A stretch of 64,000 nt of DNA, taken from the NCBI RefSeq assembly GCF_016741775.1, contig NZ_JAERRK010000005.1:372001-436000 (forward strand), given 5' to 3'. The position numbers and the translations under genes were made by a program. The stretch is from Streptomyces actinomycinicus (lineage in GTDB: Bacteria; Actinomycetota; Actinomycetes; Streptomycetales; Streptomycetaceae). Below, piece after piece: positions 26,874-35,555 of the stretch. Below the pieces are notes generated by a model. It was not told where the DNA came from. It searched no databases and worked only from the letters and a program-made list of their open reading frames with translations. Numbering within the stretch: the first letter of the stretch is position 1; every line of letters starts with the position of its first letter.

Positions 26874-27374
26874 ATGGACACCACACCCGAGCAGATAAGC
26901 ACCCGGACGGCGGCCGCATGGACCGTGGCGCTCGCCGTCCTCGGCGGATTCACCGGCCTCGCCTGGGACGGGCCGTTCCTCGCCGTGACCTGTGCCCTCT
27001 CCCTGGGCGGCGGCGCGGCCCTGGGAACGGCCCTGTCCCGCCGTCGCATGGTCGCGTCCATCCGGGAGGGCCAGGGCAGGGCCGCCGCTCTCGGATACGC
27101 CGACGGCATCGCGGACATGATGGTGCTGGGCATCACCGCGTACCGGGACTCCGTCTTCCCGCTGTCCGGCCCCGGCGCGGTGGACACCGCCGAGCGCGTG
27201 GCACGCCGTGAGGCCGCCTACCGGCTCACGGCCGCCGACGGGCTCCCCCACCACCTTCGCGAGGCCGCGGCCGCCGCCCTCGAAGCGATCGACGAAGGGC
27301 ATGATCCCGACGCCACCCGGTCCGCCGTCGAGGACCTCATGAAGGCCGTACGGGAGCAGCGCCGGGCCCCGTGA
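26874..27374 (+). CDS. small membrane protein, unknown function
   Basis: A 166-residue protein with two hydrophobic segments near residues 12-50 (AAWTVALAVLGGFTGLAW and FLAVTCALSLGGGAALGTAL), followed by a helical cytoplasmic domain rich in Ala, Arg and Glu. The ATG at 26874 is chosen because the codons before it are not protein-like; no strong ribosome site is visible. I do not recognise the family. Confidence 0.65.
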   Translation: MDTTPEQISTRTAAAWTVALAVLGGFTGLAWDGPFLAVTCALSLGGGAALGTALSRRRMVASIREGQGRAAALGYADGIADMMVLGITAYRDSVFPLSGPGAVDTAERVARREAAYRLTAADGLPHHLREAAAAALEAIDEGHDPDATRSAVEDLMKAVREQRRAP

Positions 27375-27551
27375 CCCCGGCGGGACCGGCGCCGGGCGTG
27401 AACGTGAAGCACGGTCCTGTCCCGCCCTCTCGGGAGTGGTGGCCCCCACTGTTGCCGAGCGGATATGCGAGACGGCCGTCGCTGACTAGAGTCTTCCCGT
27501 TACACCTGGTTGTGGGGACAGCCGGAGCGCGTTGGGGAGGGCCTGCAGCAC

Positions 27552-29654
27552 ATGAGTCGTCGTTCCACCGGCTTGGTCGGCATCTGGGCCGAAATGCAGC
27601 GGCAGCAACAGCGGCAGCTGGAGGCCGAAGCCAGACGACGCAGACAACAAGAGCAGCAAGCACGCGCACGACATCGACGAGCTGCCCAGGACTACCGGGA
27701 CTACCGGCAGGCGGAGGCACTGCGCCGCACCCAGGAGCTGGACGCGCAGGTCGTGTCGCTGCAGCACCTTCTCGCCACGGGTTGCCAGGCTCCGCCCTTC
27801 AGACCTTCCTCACTCATGCGCCCTGAAGAACTCGAGCCCTTCACGCCGGGCGCCCTGGCGCAGCCCGTGCCCCTGCCGGACATCGATCACTACCAGGCGC
27901 AGAGCGGGTGGACTGCCGGCCGCCGCGCCCAGGCACAGGCGGAGGCTCGGGCACGCTTCGAGCGGGACCGGCAGGCGGCCCAGGCCGCGGAGGCCCAGCG
28001 GCTGCGGCAGTTGGCGGCGTACCAGAGGCAGTACCAGCAATGGGCGGACGCCCGGCTGGCCGAGGTACGACAGCACAACGCCGGTGTCGTCGAGCTGACC
28101 GAGGGCGTCCGGCGCCGTGATCCCGACGCCGTGGTGGAGTACTTCTCCGCCGCGCTGTACGCCTCGACGGCGTGGCCGGAAGGCTTCCCCCGGCAGGTGA
28201 CCGCTGCCTACGACGCGGCGGCAGGACAGCTGGTGCTGGACTGGGAGCTGCCCGCCTACGACGTCGTACCCGAGGCCAAGTCCGTTCGGTACGTGTCCGG
28301 AGCGGACCAGGACAAGGAGACCGCCCGTCCGGTGGGCCAGCGGCGGGCCCTGTACCGGGACGTGCTGGCGCAGTGCATGCTGCTCGTTCTGCACGAGCTG
28401 TTCACCGCGGACGACTCGGGCGCGCTCGCCTCGGTGGCACTGAACGGGTTCGTGGACGGCCATGACCCCACGACAGGGCGGCCGGGCCACATCTACCTGG
28501 CCACCGTGCTGGCCGCGCGCTCGACCTTCGGCGACCTGCACCTGGCCCAGGTGGACGCGGGCAGTTGCCTGGCCGATGCCCTGCGCGGGCAGCTCTCGGC
28601 CCGGCCCGACCAGCTCGCGCCGGTGCGTCCGGGCCGCCGGCCGCAGGAGGCCGGGAACCGTGTCGTCACGCACGGCGGCGACGGCGAGCCCGACCTCCTC
28701 GAGATGGATCCGATCGCCTTCGAGAATCTCGTCGCCGATCTCTTCCGGGCCATGGGGATGCAGGCGGTCACCACCCAGCGCTCGAACGACGGCGGCGTGG
28801 ACGTCGACGCGGTGGATCCGACGCCGATCCGAGGCGGCAAGATCGTCGTGCAGGTGAAGCGCTACCGCAACACGGTGCCGCCGACCGCCGTGCGCGACCT
28901 GTACGGAACCGTCCAGGACGCCGGTGCCAACAAGGGTGTGCTGGTGACGACATCAGGGTTCGGGCCCGGCTCGCACACCTTCGCCCAGGGCAAGCCCCTG
29001 GAGCTGATCCCGGGAACCGAACTCGTCGACCTGCTGCACCGCCACGGACTGCGTGGCCGCCTGGGCGACGGGGCAGATCGCGCCGCGCAACAGCCGCAGC
29101 CGGCACCGGCACCGGCACCGGCACCGGCAGGGGCATCTACGCCGACGGCTCCGGACACCCGATCGTCCGACGACCACGTCATCCTGGGGATGTCGTGGAC
29201 CGGAAGCGTCGCGCTGGACGTGTGCGCGCTCGTCTGCCGTGGCAACCGTGTGCTCGGCGACGACCACTTCGTCTTCTACAACAACCCGCAGACACCCGAC
29301 GGCTCCGTACGCACGCTTCCCGCCACCGCCCCCGACAAGGCGGCCGTCCGCGTCTCCTTCGACGCGCTGCCGGCCGAGGCCGACCGGCTCGTCCTGGTGG
29401 CGGCCGTCGACCCGGAGGCCGACCCGGAAGCCGACCTCTCCGGCTTCACGGACGCCCGTGTCCGCCTGCTCGACCCGACGCGGGCCGAGGTGGACCGTCT
29501 GGAGGTCTCCGACGGCCGACCGGGCGAGACCGCGCTGGTACTCGGCTCCTTCCGGCGCAGGTCGAACGGGGACTGGACCTTCGTGCTGGGCGGCAGGGGC
29601 TACCCGGGAGGGCTGGAGGAACTGGTGCAGGATTTCGGCATCCAGGTCGACTAG
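27552..29654 (+). CDS. Mrr-type nuclease / TerD fusion with coiled coil
   Basis: A 700-residue multidomain protein. Residues 1-60 and 110-175 are Gln/Arg/Glu-rich coiled coils (QRQQQRQLEAEARRRRQQEQ). A middle domain of unknown type spans about 190-370. A restriction-endonuclease-like Mrr_cat domain covers about 400-505, with FENLVADLFRAMG, the Asp of DGGVDVDAVD and the VVQVKRY strand forming the D-(E/Q)xK active site. After an Ala/Pro linker the last 150 residues are a TerD domain (ILGMSWTG, DDHFVFYNN). TerD domains bind calcium and belong to tellurite/stress modules; Mrr nucleases cut modified DNA. ATG 27552 follows GGGAGGGC. A hairpin at 29659-29684 ends the gene. Confidence 0.85.
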   Translation: MSRRSTGLVGIWAEMQRQQQRQLEAEARRRRQQEQQARARHRRAAQDYRDYRQAEALRRTQELDAQVVSLQHLLATGCQAPPFRPSSLMRPEELEPFTPGALAQPVPLPDIDHYQAQSGWTAGRRAQAQAEARARFERDRQAAQAAEAQRLRQLAAYQRQYQQWADARLAEVRQHNAGVVELTEGVRRRDPDAVVEYFSAALYASTAWPEGFPRQVTAAYDAAAGQLVLDWELPAYDVVPEAKSVRYVSGADQDKETARPVGQRRALYRDVLAQCMLLVLHELFTADDSGALASVALNGFVDGHDPTTGRPGHIYLATVLAARSTFGDLHLAQVDAGSCLADALRGQLSARPDQLAPVRPGRRPQEAGNRVVTHGGDGEPDLLEMDPIAFENLVADLFRAMGMQAVTTQRSNDGGVDVDAVDPTPIRGGKIVVQVKRYRNTVPPTAVRDLYGTVQDAGANKGVLVTTSGFGPGSHTFAQGKPLELIPGTELVDLLHRHGLRGRLGDGADRAAQQPQPAPAPAPAPAGASTPTAPDTRSSDDHVILGMSWTGSVALDVCALVCRGNRVLGDDHFVFYNNPQTPDGSVRTLPATAPDKAAVRVSFDALPAEADRLVLVAAVDPEADPEADLSGFTDARVRLLDPTRAEVDRLEVSDGRPGETALVLGSFRRRSNGDWTFVLGGRGYPGGLEELVQDFGIQVD

Positions 29655-29658
29655 GAAT

Positions 29659-29684
29659 CCCCGCACTCGCGCTCAGGTGCGGGG
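29659..29684 (+). terminator. terminator after Mrr-TerD gene
   Basis: Perfect 8-bp arms CCCCGCAC and GTGCGGGG with a 10-nt loop, starting 5 nt after the stop codon. No T-run. Confidence 0.75.
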
Positions 29685-29804
29685 CGCTCGTGACGGATCC
29701 GGCGCCGTGAAGCGGCGCGGAGCCGGAGCCGGAAGCCGTGCGACACCCCATATTCACCTCGCACACCTCTTGGCTCCGCGTCCGCCGTGCCCAACACTGT
29801 GCCG

Positions 29805-30281
29805 ATGACGCAGCGTGCGGAGTTCGCGACCGTGAGGGACCGACTGGCCGTGGACGACCTGGTCACCGCGTATGCGGTGGCGGTGGACGACGGCGACTGG
29901 GCGGCGTACCGGAGGCTGTTCACGGCGGACGGGAGAGCCGACTACCGGTCGGCGGGCGGCATCGAGGGCGACGCCGAACGGATCGCCGTCTGGCTCGCCG
30001 AGAGCCTGGCCCTGTTCGGCATGCGCCAGCACCTGATCGTCAACCGGCAGGTGCGGTTCGGGGCCCTGGAGCACGACACCGGGGACACCGCCCGGGTACG
30101 GGCCGACTATCTCAACCCCATGCGCTTCGCCGGCCCGGGCGGCGCTGCCGCACCGGACCTGGTGTGCGGTGGCCGTTACGACTTCGGACTGCTGCGCACC
30201 ACGGACGGCTGGCGGCTGCGCGAGGTCGTCGTGCACGAGAAATGGCGCGAACTACGGGCCGCGAACGCGCCGGTTCCCTGA
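29805..30281 (+). CDS. SnoaL-like (NTF2-fold) protein
   Basis: A 158-residue cone-shaped NTF2-fold protein of the SnoaL_4 type. The N-terminal helix ends in VDDLVTAYAVAVDDGDWAAY, then RRLFTADGRADYRSAGG, and the C-terminal strands end in GWRLREVVVHEKW. Relatives include dehydratases, isomerases and hydroxylase-associated proteins; the Tyr and His residues that would matter cannot be assigned without a structure. The GTG at 29787 is an alternative start. It stands alone between the Mrr-TerD gene and lnt. Confidence 0.8.
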   Translation: MTQRAEFATVRDRLAVDDLVTAYAVAVDDGDWAAYRRLFTADGRADYRSAGGIEGDAERIAVWLAESLALFGMRQHLIVNRQVRFGALEHDTGDTARVRADYLNPMRFAGPGGAAAPDLVCGGRYDFGLLRTTDGWRLREVVVHEKWRELRAANAPVP

Positions 30282-30448
30282 GGGACGTGAGGGGTAGCCG
30301 GCCCCGGCCCTGAACGCGCCGCAGGCGCCCCGTCACGCCGTGCACGGCGACGCGGCCCACCACCACCTGCACAGCCCCTCGCTCCGAGGCGCAACGGTGA
30401 CGTCCCGCGACGCACACTGGAGGCAGGTGCTGGGTAGGAAGGGTCCCT

Positions 30449-32047
30449 ATGAGGACGTTCGACCACTGGCTGACCTCCCCCTGGCGGCGTTCCGGCGCCG
30501 CCGCCCTCGTGGGTGCCCTGCCCGTACTCGCCTTCCCCGCACCCTCGCTGTGGTGGTTCGCGTACGTGGCCCTGGTTCCCTGGATCCTGCTGGCCCGCTC
30601 GGCGCCGACCGCGCGACGGGCGGCCTACGACGGCTGGTGGGGCGGCTTCGGCTTTCTGGTGGCCGTGCACCACTGGCTGCTGCCGAGCCTGCACGTGTTC
30701 ATCTTCCTGATAGCCGTCCTGCTGGGCGCGCTCTGGGCGCCCTGGGGCCTGCTGGTGCGCCGGTTCCTGGGCGGGGTGCCGTCGGCGGGCCGGGGTGCCG
30801 CGGCGCTGCTGGTGCTGCCGTCCGGCTGGCTGCTGGTGGAGCTGGTGCGCTCCTGGCAGGGGCTCGGCGGGCCGTGGGGGATGCTCGGCGCCAGCCAGTG
30901 GCAGGTGGGTCCGGCACTGCGGCTGGCGTCGGTGGGCGGGGTCTGGCTGCTCAGCTTCATGGTGGTGATGGTCAACGTGGCGGTGGCCGTGCTGGTGTCC
31001 GTCCGTGCGTGGCGGGCACCCGCCCTTGCCTCGCTCCGGGCCACGGCCGCCGCGGCGCTGGTGGCCACGGTCGCCGCGGCCTGTGCTGCCTGGGCGTGGG
31101 CGCCGCGCCCGGACATGGCAGGGCGGGTCCGGGTCGCCGTCGTACAGCCGGGTGTCGTGGCCGGGCAGGACAGCGGTGACAGGCGGTTCGACCGGGAGGA
31201 GCAGCTGAGCCGGCGGCTCGCCGGGCAGGGTGTCGACCTGGTGGTGTGGGGCGAGTCCAGCGTCGGCTTCGACCTGGGCGACCGGCCCGACCTGGCCCGG
31301 CGGCTCGCCGCCCTGTCCCGCGAGACCGGCGCCGACGTCCTGGTGAACGTGGACGCCCGTCGCTCCGACCGGCCCGGGATCTACAAGAGTTCGGTGGTGG
31401 TCGGCCCGGACGGAGCGACCGGCGACCGGTACGACAAGATGCGGCTGGTCCCGTTCGGCGAGTACATACCCGCCCGTTCGCTGCTCGGCTGGGCCACCTC
31501 GGTGGGCCGGGCCGCCGGTGAGGACCGTCACCGCGGCACCGGACAGACGGTGATGAACGTCGGGCACGGGCTGCGGATCGGCCCGCTGATCTGCTTCGAG
31601 ACCGCGTTCCCCGACATGAGCCGGCATCTCGCCGAGGACGGCGCCGACGTCCTGCTCGGCCAGTCCTCCACCTCCTCGTTCCAGGGCAGCTGGGCGCCGG
31701 AGCAGCACGCCTCGCTGGCCGCGCTGCGGGCCGCGGAGACCGGCCGCCCGATGGTGCACGCCACCCTGACCGGCGTCTCCGCGGTGTACGGCCCCGACGG
31801 CGGGCGCCTCGGCCCGTGGCTCGGCACGGACGCGAGCGCCGCCCGCGTGTACGACGTACCGCTGGCGCACGGCAGCACGCCGTACGTCCGCCTCGGCGAC
31901 TGGCCGGTGCACGGCGCGCTGCTGGTGCTGGCCGCGCTGGGCGTCGCCGAGGGGGTGCGGGCGTTCAGGCTGCGGCGGGGTGGTCCTGAACCGCTCGTAC
32001 CACCCGCTCGCACAGCTCATGGGTCGCCAGCGCGTCACGGGCGCTGA
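30449..32047 (+). CDS. lnt: apolipoprotein N-acyltransferase Lnt
   Basis: A 532-residue membrane enzyme that adds the third acyl chain to lipoproteins. Six or so N-terminal TM segments (1-220) precede a nitrilase-fold domain. The triad is visible as Glu in VVWGESSVGF, Lys in YDKMRLVPFGEY and Cys in LICFETAFPD. Streptomyces typically encode two Lnt homologues. Several lipoproteins in this window are potential substrates. The 3' end overlaps the convergent Gfo/Idh gene by 83 bp, giving a Pro/Arg-rich C-terminal tail of doubtful function. Confidence 0.93.
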   Translation: MRTFDHWLTSPWRRSGAAALVGALPVLAFPAPSLWWFAYVALVPWILLARSAPTARRAAYDGWWGGFGFLVAVHHWLLPSLHVFIFLIAVLLGALWAPWGLLVRRFLGGVPSAGRGAAALLVLPSGWLLVELVRSWQGLGGPWGMLGASQWQVGPALRLASVGGVWLLSFMVVMVNVAVAVLVSVRAWRAPALASLRATAAAALVATVAAACAAWAWAPRPDMAGRVRVAVVQPGVVAGQDSGDRRFDREEQLSRRLAGQGVDLVVWGESSVGFDLGDRPDLARRLAALSRETGADVLVNVDARRSDRPGIYKSSVVVGPDGATGDRYDKMRLVPFGEYIPARSLLGWATSVGRAAGEDRHRGTGQTVMNVGHGLRIGPLICFETAFPDMSRHLAEDGADVLLGQSSTSSFQGSWAPEQHASLAALRAAETGRPMVHATLTGVSAVYGPDGGRLGPWLGTDASAARVYDVPLAHGSTPYVRLGDWPVHGALLVLAALGVAEGVRAFRLRRGGPEPLVPPARTAHGSPARHGR

Positions 32048-32876
32048 GCGGCTTGCCGGCCCGCACGGCGTCGAGGAAGGCGAGGACCGCCTGCTCGATG
32101 CCGCGCTGACGGGCCACCGGCACCCAGTCGCCGCGCCGCCGCACGGTCGGCTGCCCCTTGTGGTCGATCACTTCGGCGAGGTTGACCACCTGGCGCTTGG
32201 TGTCCTGCCCGGAGACCTCCAGGATCTCCTCGTTGGAGCCGCTGAGCCGGTTCATCACACCGAGCGCGGTGAAGCCGTCGCCGCCGAGCTGGAGCACGAC
32301 GTGGTGGAGCAGCCCGTCCTCCACGCGGGCGCGCACGGTCACGTCGTCGACCGGGCCGGGCACCAGGAAGCGCAGGGTGTCGACGACGTGGATGAAGTCG
32401 TCCAGGATCATCGAGCGCGGTTCCTCGGGCAGTCCGATCCGGTTCTTCTGCATGAGGATCAGCTCGCGCGGGTGGTCCAGGCACTGCGCGTACCCGGGGG
32501 CGAGGCGGCGGTTGAAACCGACGGCCAGCGGGACACCGCGCTGCTCGGCGAGGGCCACCAGCCGCTCGGAGTCGGCGAGTTCGTAGGCGAGCGGCTTGTC
32601 CACGTACGTCGGGACGCCGGCCTCCAGCAGCCTGGTGACGATGTCCGGGTGGACGGCGGTGGGGGCGTGCACGAAGGCCGCGTCGAGTCCGGCGCCGAGC
32701 AGCGAGTCCAGGCTCGTGTGCCGCTGCTCGCGGGGCAGGTGGAGGGTGTCGGCCACCCGGTCCAGCGTGGCCGGCGTGCGGGTCTGCAGGTGCAGGTCGA
32801 TCCCCGGCCGTGTGCCGAGCACCGGCAGGTACGCCTTCTGCGCGATGTCCCCGAGTCCGATGCAGCCGACCTTCAC
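31965..32876 (-). CDS. Gfo/Idh/MocA oxidoreductase
   Basis: A 303-residue NAD(P)-dependent oxidoreductase. The Rossmann start is KVGCIGLGDIAQKAYLP, and the hallmark Lys sits in YVDKPLAYELADSERL. The C-terminal half lies in the usual substrate domain. The GTG at 32876 follows a GAGGGAG ribosome site. It is 11 bp downstream of the flavin monooxygenase gene on the same strand and is likely its operon partner under the TetR regulator. The substrate, probably a cyclic polyol or sugar derivative, is not identified. Confidence 0.9.
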   Translation of the reverse strand: MKVGCIGLGDIAQKAYLPVLGTRPGIDLHLQTRTPATLDRVADTLHLPREQRHTSLDSLLGAGLDAAFVHAPTAVHPDIVTRLLEAGVPTYVDKPLAYELADSERLVALAEQRGVPLAVGFNRRLAPGYAQCLDHPRELILMQKNRIGLPEEPRSMILDDFIHVVDTLRFLVPGPVDDVTVRARVEDGLLHHVVLQLGGDGFTALGVMNRLSGSNEEILEVSGQDTKRQVVNLAEVIDHKGQPTVRRRGDWVPVARQRGIEQAVLAFLDAVRAGKPLSARDALATHELCERVVRAVQDHPAAA

Positions 32877-32887
32877 GTGCGCTCCCT

Positions 32888-34063
32888 CTACCGCTGGCCT
32901 GCGTGTTCCCTGCCGGAAGCATACGGGGGCCGCCAGTCGGCGATGCCGTCGAAGCCACGCAGGAAGAGCGCCGGTCCGGCCTTCGAGAGGACGGCGACGG
33001 CGGTGTCGCGTACGACGACGGCGGCGCGGTTGCCCGCCATGTTCAGGCGGGCGACCCGGACGGCCCGGCGGGCGACGGCGGTCGTCCGCGGCAGGCGGGC
33101 GGCGGAGTAGGCGGACGGTTCGGCGGCGTGGTGCGCGAGGACGACCGCGTCCTCGATGGCCTGGTTGCCGCCCTGCCCGAGAGTCGGGGGCATGGCGTGG
33201 GCGGCGTCGCCGAGGAGGACGGTGCGGCCCGAGTGGTGGGCGGGCAGCGGCCGGTCGATGTGGTGGACGTCGTGCCGGAGCACGTCCTCGGGGCGGGCGG
33301 CGGCGAGGACGGCGGGGATCGGGTCGTGCCAGTCGCCGAAGCGGCGCAGGAGTTCGGCCTTCTCGTCGTCCGGCGCCCGCTCCCCCGCCGGTGCCACGGC
33401 CGCGGCATAGGCGTAGACGCGGCTGTCCTTGAGGGGGTGCGTGCCCCAGATGCGCCCCAGCCCCCAGGTCTCGTGCGAGGCGAACTCCGCGCCGGGCACC
33501 GGGATCAGCACCCGCCAGGTGGTGAATCCCGCATAGGCCGGTCCGGGGTGGGACGGGAACAGTGCGCCCCGGACCCGTGAGTTGATGCCGTCCGCGCCGA
33601 CCACCAGCTCCGCCTCCAGCTCCTCGTCCCCGGCGGTCACCCGGGCGGGGCGGGCGCGGTCGCCGGGATCGGCCAGGGCCGCGGTGGCTCCGGTGCGGAC
33701 GGCGCCGGGCGGCAGCAGGGCGGCGAGCCGGTCCAGGAGGGTGGCCCGGGGCAGCAGCACCAGCGGGCCGCCGAAGCGGGCGGCGGCGGCCTCGGCGTCG
33801 GCCCGGGACAGCCAGCGCCCGCGCGGGGTGCGCAGTCCCCCGTCGCCCTGCCAGGCGGCGAGGTCGCGGATCTCGTCGCCGACGCCGATGACGTCCAGGG
33901 CGCGCAGGGCGTTCGGGGCGAGTGAGATGGCCGCGCCGACGGGCTCCAGGGAGGGAGCGCGCTCCAGCACGGTCACGGTCCAGCCCCGCTGGTGCAGCGC
34001 CGCCGCCGCGGTCAGACCTCCGATACCGCCGCCGATGACGATCACACGCTCCGACCGTGCCAT
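32888..34063 (-). CDS. FAD-dependent aromatic-type monooxygenase
   Basis: A 391-residue class A flavoprotein monooxygenase (PHBH fold). Motifs are VIVIGGGIGGLTAAAAL for the ADP part of FAD, VVGADGINSRVR (the DG motif) and VLLGDAAHAMPPTLGQGG (the GD motif). Such enzymes hydroxylate phenols, nicotinates or salicylates and also modify antibiotics. AAGGAGGGG precedes the ATG. Divergent from a TetR gene, with two matching palindromes in the 74-bp gap, so expression is probably induced by an aromatic or drug-like ligand. Confidence 0.9.
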   Translation of the reverse strand: MARSERVIVIGGGIGGLTAAAALHQRGWTVTVLERAPSLEPVGAAISLAPNALRALDVIGVGDEIRDLAAWQGDGGLRTPRGRWLSRADAEAAAARFGGPLVLLPRATLLDRLAALLPPGAVRTGATAALADPGDRARPARVTAGDEELEAELVVGADGINSRVRGALFPSHPGPAYAGFTTWRVLIPVPGAEFASHETWGLGRIWGTHPLKDSRVYAYAAAVAPAGERAPDDEKAELLRRFGDWHDPIPAVLAAARPEDVLRHDVHHIDRPLPAHHSGRTVLLGDAAHAMPPTLGQGGNQAIEDAVVLAHHAAEPSAYSAARLPRTTAVARRAVRVARLNMAGNRAAVVVRDTAVAVLSKAGPALFLRGFDGIADWRPPYASGREHAGQR

Positions 34064-34077
34064 GACCCCTCCTTCGA

Positions 34078-34117
34078 ACTACATCTGTAGTGAGGACGAC
34101 GTTACTACAGTCGTAGT
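34078..34117. promoter_or_regulatory. two TetR operator palindromes
   Basis: ACTACA-TC-TGTAGT (34078-34091, perfect) and ACTAC-AGTC-GTAGT (34104-34117, perfect arms) have centres 26 bp apart, and both are followed by GAGG. They fill the gap between the divergent monooxygenase and TetR genes. The second overlaps the expected -35/spacer of the tetR promoter (TAGGGT at 34126-34131). Confidence 0.8.
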
Positions 34118-34137
34118 GAGGTGGGTAGGGTCAGCTC

Positions 34138-34728
34138 ATGCCCGCAGTCACGCCCGGCCCCTCCCGCGCCGATCTCGTCGCCGACACCGCCCTCGCCCTG
34201 CTCGCCGAGCGCGGCATGCGCGGCCTCACCCACCGGGCGGTGGACGAGGCGGCCGGACTGGCGCAGGGTTCGACGTCGAACGTGGCGCGCACCCGGCAGG
34301 CCCTGCTGGAACTGGCGGTACGACGGCACGCCGAGCGCGAGGCGCGGGTGCTGGCGGTGGAGGGGATGCCGGACCCGAGCGGCGGACTCGACGCGCTGGC
34401 CGAGGGCCTGGCGCTCGCGGTCCACCGGTCCCTCACCGACAACCGCGACCTGTTGATCGCCCGCTACGAACTCGCCCTGGAAGCCACGCGCCGCCCCGAG
34501 CTGCGCGCCTTCTACGACCGCACCGGCGCCGTCTTCAGGGAGCAGCTGGCCGCCCTGCTCACCGCGGCCGGCTCCGCCGATCCGGACCGCCACGTCCTGT
34601 CCCTGGTCGCCTGGGCGGACGGGCTGATGTTCTCGTGCGCGGCGGGGTCCTTCGGCGCATGGACACCGGGCCCGGACGAGATCCGCACGGGCCTGCGGGA
34701 ACTGCTGACCGCACTGCTGGGCCGGTGA
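34138..34728 (+). CDS. TetR-family regulator
   Basis: A 196-residue TetR repressor. The HTH is in the first 55 residues (ALLAERGMRGLTHRAVDEAA, GLAQGSTSNV), and the C-terminal ligand domain has a TetR_C-like pattern (FREQLAALL, SLVAWADGLMFS). The divergent layout and the paired operators indicate control of the flavin monooxygenase / Gfo-Idh operon and itself. TAGGGT 6 nt before the ATG suggests a leaderless message. A strong terminator follows the stop. Confidence 0.92.
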   Translation: MPAVTPGPSRADLVADTALALLAERGMRGLTHRAVDEAAGLAQGSTSNVARTRQALLELAVRRHAEREARVLAVEGMPDPSGGLDALAEGLALAVHRSLTDNRDLLIARYELALEATRRPELRAFYDRTGAVFREQLAALLTAAGSADPDRHVLSLVAWADGLMFSCAAGSFGAWTPGPDEIRTGLRELLTALLGR

Positions 34729-35047
34729 CGGCTCCGGACGGAGAACCCGTCCGGAGCGGGAGCGGCCGACCGGACGACCGGTCCGGTGAGAGAACTGCTC
34801 GCCGGCCTGCTGGGCGATGAGCGCTCCGGGCGGAAGACCGGTCCGGTGTGATCTTCGGTGAGGAAGGCCTCGCCCGACGGCCTGATCACCCCGGCCGGCA
34901 ACGAGACGGCGGACGGCTGCACGGGCGGCTGGTTCGTCACCCTCGGCGCCGCGCAACCCCTCGCAAGGGGCACGAGATCACCCGTGCGGGGTCACATCGT
35001 CCGCTCCCTGCTGCCGAACGGGGCGGCGACCCAGCAGAGTTGCGTGG
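34729..35047. other. 319-bp gap with decayed copy of tetR 3' end
   Basis: Contains the tetR terminator and, at about 34788-34847, a stretch of some 60 bp that aligns with tetR's last 35 bases plus its terminator (34695-34754). Read in frame it gives Arg-Glu-Leu-Leu-Ala-Gly-Leu-Leu-Gly, against tetR's Arg-Glu-Leu-Leu-Thr-Ala-Leu-Leu-Gly. The remainder, up to the lipoprotein gene, shows no gene. Confidence 0.55.
34731..34757 (+). terminator. terminator after tetR
   Basis: Perfect 11-bp inverted repeat (arm GCTCCGGACGG, 34731-34741 and 34747-34757) with a 5-nt loop, immediately after the stop codon at 34728. Confidence 0.85.
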
Positions 35048-35518
35048 GTGCATCGAACGACGACCACCGCAGCGCTCCTGGTCACCGTGGCCGTCTCGGC
35101 CCTCTCCGGCTGCGTGACGGTGCAGCGCCCGGCGGTACCGGAACCGCAGCCGGACAGCGCGCCCTCCCAGCCGACGGCGCCCCGTCCGGAGGGCGGCGCG
35201 CAGCCCCGCGTGGTGCAGGCACCCGTCCGGGAGGCGCTGGAGATGGCCGTCCCGTCCCGGCGGCCGGGGCCGTCCACGCCGTCCGCCCGGCACCGGCCCC
35301 CGGCCACGCCGGAGGCCACCCACCGCCGGCCGGCCCCGGCCGAGGCTCCACGCCCGGCCCCACGCCCCGGCCCCACCGGGCGGCCGGTCACCGACACCCC
35401 CGGCCCGGTCCCGGCGGTACCGGGCGCCCCGGACGTGTGCGCCCTGGGCAGGACGTACGGCGGCTGGCACCAGGACAGCCCCGAGGCGCGGATCTGCGCC
35501 CAGGCGTACGGGCGGTGA
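35048..35518 (+). CDS. Pro-rich secreted lipoprotein
   Basis: A 156-residue protein with a signal peptide ending in the lipobox LSGC (Cys near residue 22). A long disordered Pro/Ala/Arg-rich linker follows, then a compact C-terminal motif, VCALGRTYGGWHQDSP then ARICAQAYG, whose two Cys could form a disulfide. The GTG start at 35048 gives the only sensible signal peptide, but it has a poor ribosome site. Function unknown; acylation by Lnt is expected. Confidence 0.7.
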   Translation: MHRTTTTAALLVTVAVSALSGCVTVQRPAVPEPQPDSAPSQPTAPRPEGGAQPRVVQAPVREALEMAVPSRRPGPSTPSARHRPPATPEATHRRPAPAEAPRPAPRPGPTGRPVTDTPGPVPAVPGAPDVCALGRTYGGWHQDSPEARICAQAYGR

Positions 35519-35555
35519 TACGGGCGGTGACCCGTGCCCGGAACCCGCGGAGCGG

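Noticed and set aside
34848..35117. Possible small gene between tetR and the lipoprotein
   Set aside because: No start signal, no protein-like pattern and overlap with the decayed tetR copy and the lipoprotein gene.
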